NCBI GenBank assembly: GCA_937901435.1
Contig: CALGTJ010000686.1
Coordinates: 1 to 7,745 of the forward strand
Length of the DNA: 7,745 nucleotides
Source of the DNA: an uncultured Rhodobacter sp.
GTDB lineage: Bacteria; Pseudomonadota; Alphaproteobacteria; Rhodobacterales; Rhodobacteraceae
Direction of reading: 5' to 3'
The translations under genes and the position numbers were made by a program. The notes under the pieces were generated by a model. It was not told the origin of the DNA and did no database searches. It was given only the letters and a program-made list of their open reading frames with translations. This document shows positions 6,961 through 7,745 of the stretch, piece after piece. Every line of letters starts with the position of its first letter. Positions within the stretch are counted from its first letter, which is position 1.

Positions 6961-6989
6961 TTGACATCACCAGCCGCTTCAAACATGAT
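6961..6989 (+). promoter_or_regulatory. Putative sigma-70-type promoter of gntR
   Basis: A perfect TTGACA (6961-6966) is followed after 17 bases by CATGAT (6984-6989, four of six positions). It lies one base from the -35 of the divergent promoter and six bases from the nearest CTACCAT half-site. The predicted leader is about 22 bases, and AGGAG (7005-7009) sits eight bases before the TTG start of gntR. The arrangement would allow autoregulation. Confidence 0.5.
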
Positions 6990-7017
6990 CCGCCCGTGAT
7001 CCATAGGAGCGAAGCCA

Positions 7018-7710
7018 TTGCAACCAATCGAACATCCAAAGTCACTTATGGAAGTCACCGCAGAGAAAATTCGCTTTGCCATCGTGGCAGGAGAATTGCC
7101 CTTGGGCTCGAAATTGTCCGAACAGCGACTAGCAGACATGTTGGGCGTCAGCCGCTCCCCCGTACGCGACGCATTGGCAGCCCTGCAATCAGAGGGGCTG
7201 GTCAGAATTTCGCCAAAGCGGGGTTCGTTTGTCTTTACCCCTGATCTCGGCGTGGTTGATGAACTGTGCGAACACCGCATGATTTTGGAAACTGCAGCAC
7301 TCCGTCTTGGCATCGGGCGCAATCATGAAGGCCTTATGACCCAGATGGAAAAATCCTGCCGCGCGATGGAAGCCGCGATTGATGCAAATGACCCGCATGG
7401 GTACACGCTGGCGGATCACCAGTTTCACAATGCGATCTTTGAAGCTGCCGCAAACCGCACCTTAACGAAATCCTATAACCTTACGATTTCGCCTCTAAAA
7501 GCACTGCGAACGCACCTGTTCACGATCATGACCGAAAACACCGACCGTTCTTTGAGCGAGCATCATTTGGTGATTGAGGCAACATGCAGAAAAGATGTTG
7601 ATTTAGCTGTATCTCATCTTGCCGATCATATCGGACATCTCGCTGAAGCCTTCCGCGCCAAACTGTCGTCCGAACAGATTAACGGGCACTATCAGACAAA
7701 ACGAGGTTGA
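7018..7710 (+). CDS. GntR-family transcriptional regulator, FadR/FCD subfamily
   Basis: The 230-residue protein has an N-terminal winged helix-turn-helix: EKIRFAIVAGELPLGSKLSEQRLADMLGVSRSPVRDAL lies at about residues 16-53 and the wing LVRISPKRGSFV at 61-72. A helical FCD effector domain follows. In it, Asp133 and His137 (LADHQFHNAIF), a His of SEHH (182-183) and His204 (HLADH) match the usual metal and ligand pocket of the subfamily. Such proteins are commonly repressors released by a small carboxylate, which fits the divergent operon for uptake and oxidation of an organic acid. The start is TTG at 7018, supported by AGGAG at 7005-7009 and an in-frame stop at 6997; the next ATG (7048) lacks a Shine-Dalgarno and would cut into the domain. 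The final codons lie inside the right copy of the inverted repeat. The effector is unknown. Confidence 0.92.
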   Translation: MQPIEHPKSLMEVTAEKIRFAIVAGELPLGSKLSEQRLADMLGVSRSPVRDALAALQSEGLVRISPKRGSFVFTPDLGVVDELCEHRMILETAALRLGIGRNHEGLMTQMEKSCRAMEAAIDANDPHGYTLADHQFHNAIFEAAANRTLTKSYNLTISPLKALRTHLFTIMTENTDRSLSEHHLVIEATCRKDVDLAVSHLADHIGHLAEAFRAKLSSEQINGHYQTKRG

Positions 7711-7745
7711 GACGGGCAGGGTGGTCTCGTAGCCTCGCCGTATGA
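7684..7745. repeat. Right copy of the 62-base inverted repeat
   Basis: This stretch matches the reverse complement of 31-92 without gaps. It covers the last eight codons of gntR, its TGA stop and 35 bases beyond. The perfect 19-base outer part runs exactly to the window edge, so the true outer limit on this side cannot be seen. No rho-independent terminator is evident after gntR here. Confidence 0.85.

Noticed and set aside
6948..7322. 124-codon minus-strand frame overlapping gntR and the control region
   Set aside because: It is antisense to the well-supported gntR and lacks recognisable motifs.

Overview
The window (about 55-60% G+C by eye) looks like chromosomal or plasmid DNA of an alphaproteobacterium, most likely of the Rhodobacteraceae/Roseobacter type. 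I base this on the tripartite tricarboxylate transporter genes, the FCD-type GntR regulator, the FAD-linked hydroxyacid dehydrogenase and the codon and G+C style. No taxonomic marker gene is present, so the assignment is an inference.

Layout. A gntR-type regulator at the right edge (7018-7710, + strand) is transcribed away from a five-gene operon on the minus strand. From promoter to end the operon reads: FAD-linked 2-hydroxyacid dehydrogenase (5371-6849), tctC (4115-5062), tctB (3618-4043), tctA (2103-3605) and a ThDP-dependent decarboxylase or carboligase of the acetolactate synthase superfamily (390-2018). The 168-base divergent control region holds back-to-back sigma-70-like promoters whose -35 boxes nearly touch, plus three copies of the heptamer CTACCAT/ATGGTAG, a good candidate operator for the regulator. 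The operon ends in a convincing rho-independent terminator (344-381). A stable hairpin lies between tctC and tctB.

Working model. TctC captures a carboxylate in the periplasm and TctAB imports it. The FAD enzyme oxidises a 2-hydroxy acid to a 2-oxo acid. The ThDP enzyme then decarboxylates the 2-oxo acid or uses it in a C-C bond-forming reaction. The GntR protein probably senses the substrate or an intermediate. The actual substrate cannot be read from the sequence.

Scars. Two gene remnants lie in the region: the C-terminal end of a metallo-beta-lactamase-fold hydrolase between the FAD enzyme and tctC, and the DNA-binding N-terminus of a LysR-type regulator at the left edge. The whole cassette is bracketed by a 62-base imperfect inverted repeat (31-92 and 7684-7745) whose outer 19 bases are identical. 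The repeat contains the last codons and stop of both the LysR remnant and gntR. This is the least explained structure in the window: it is either a terminal inverted repeat or the trace of a rearrangement between duplicated gntR-type 3' ends. No transposase, recombinase, RNA gene or CRISPR array is visible.
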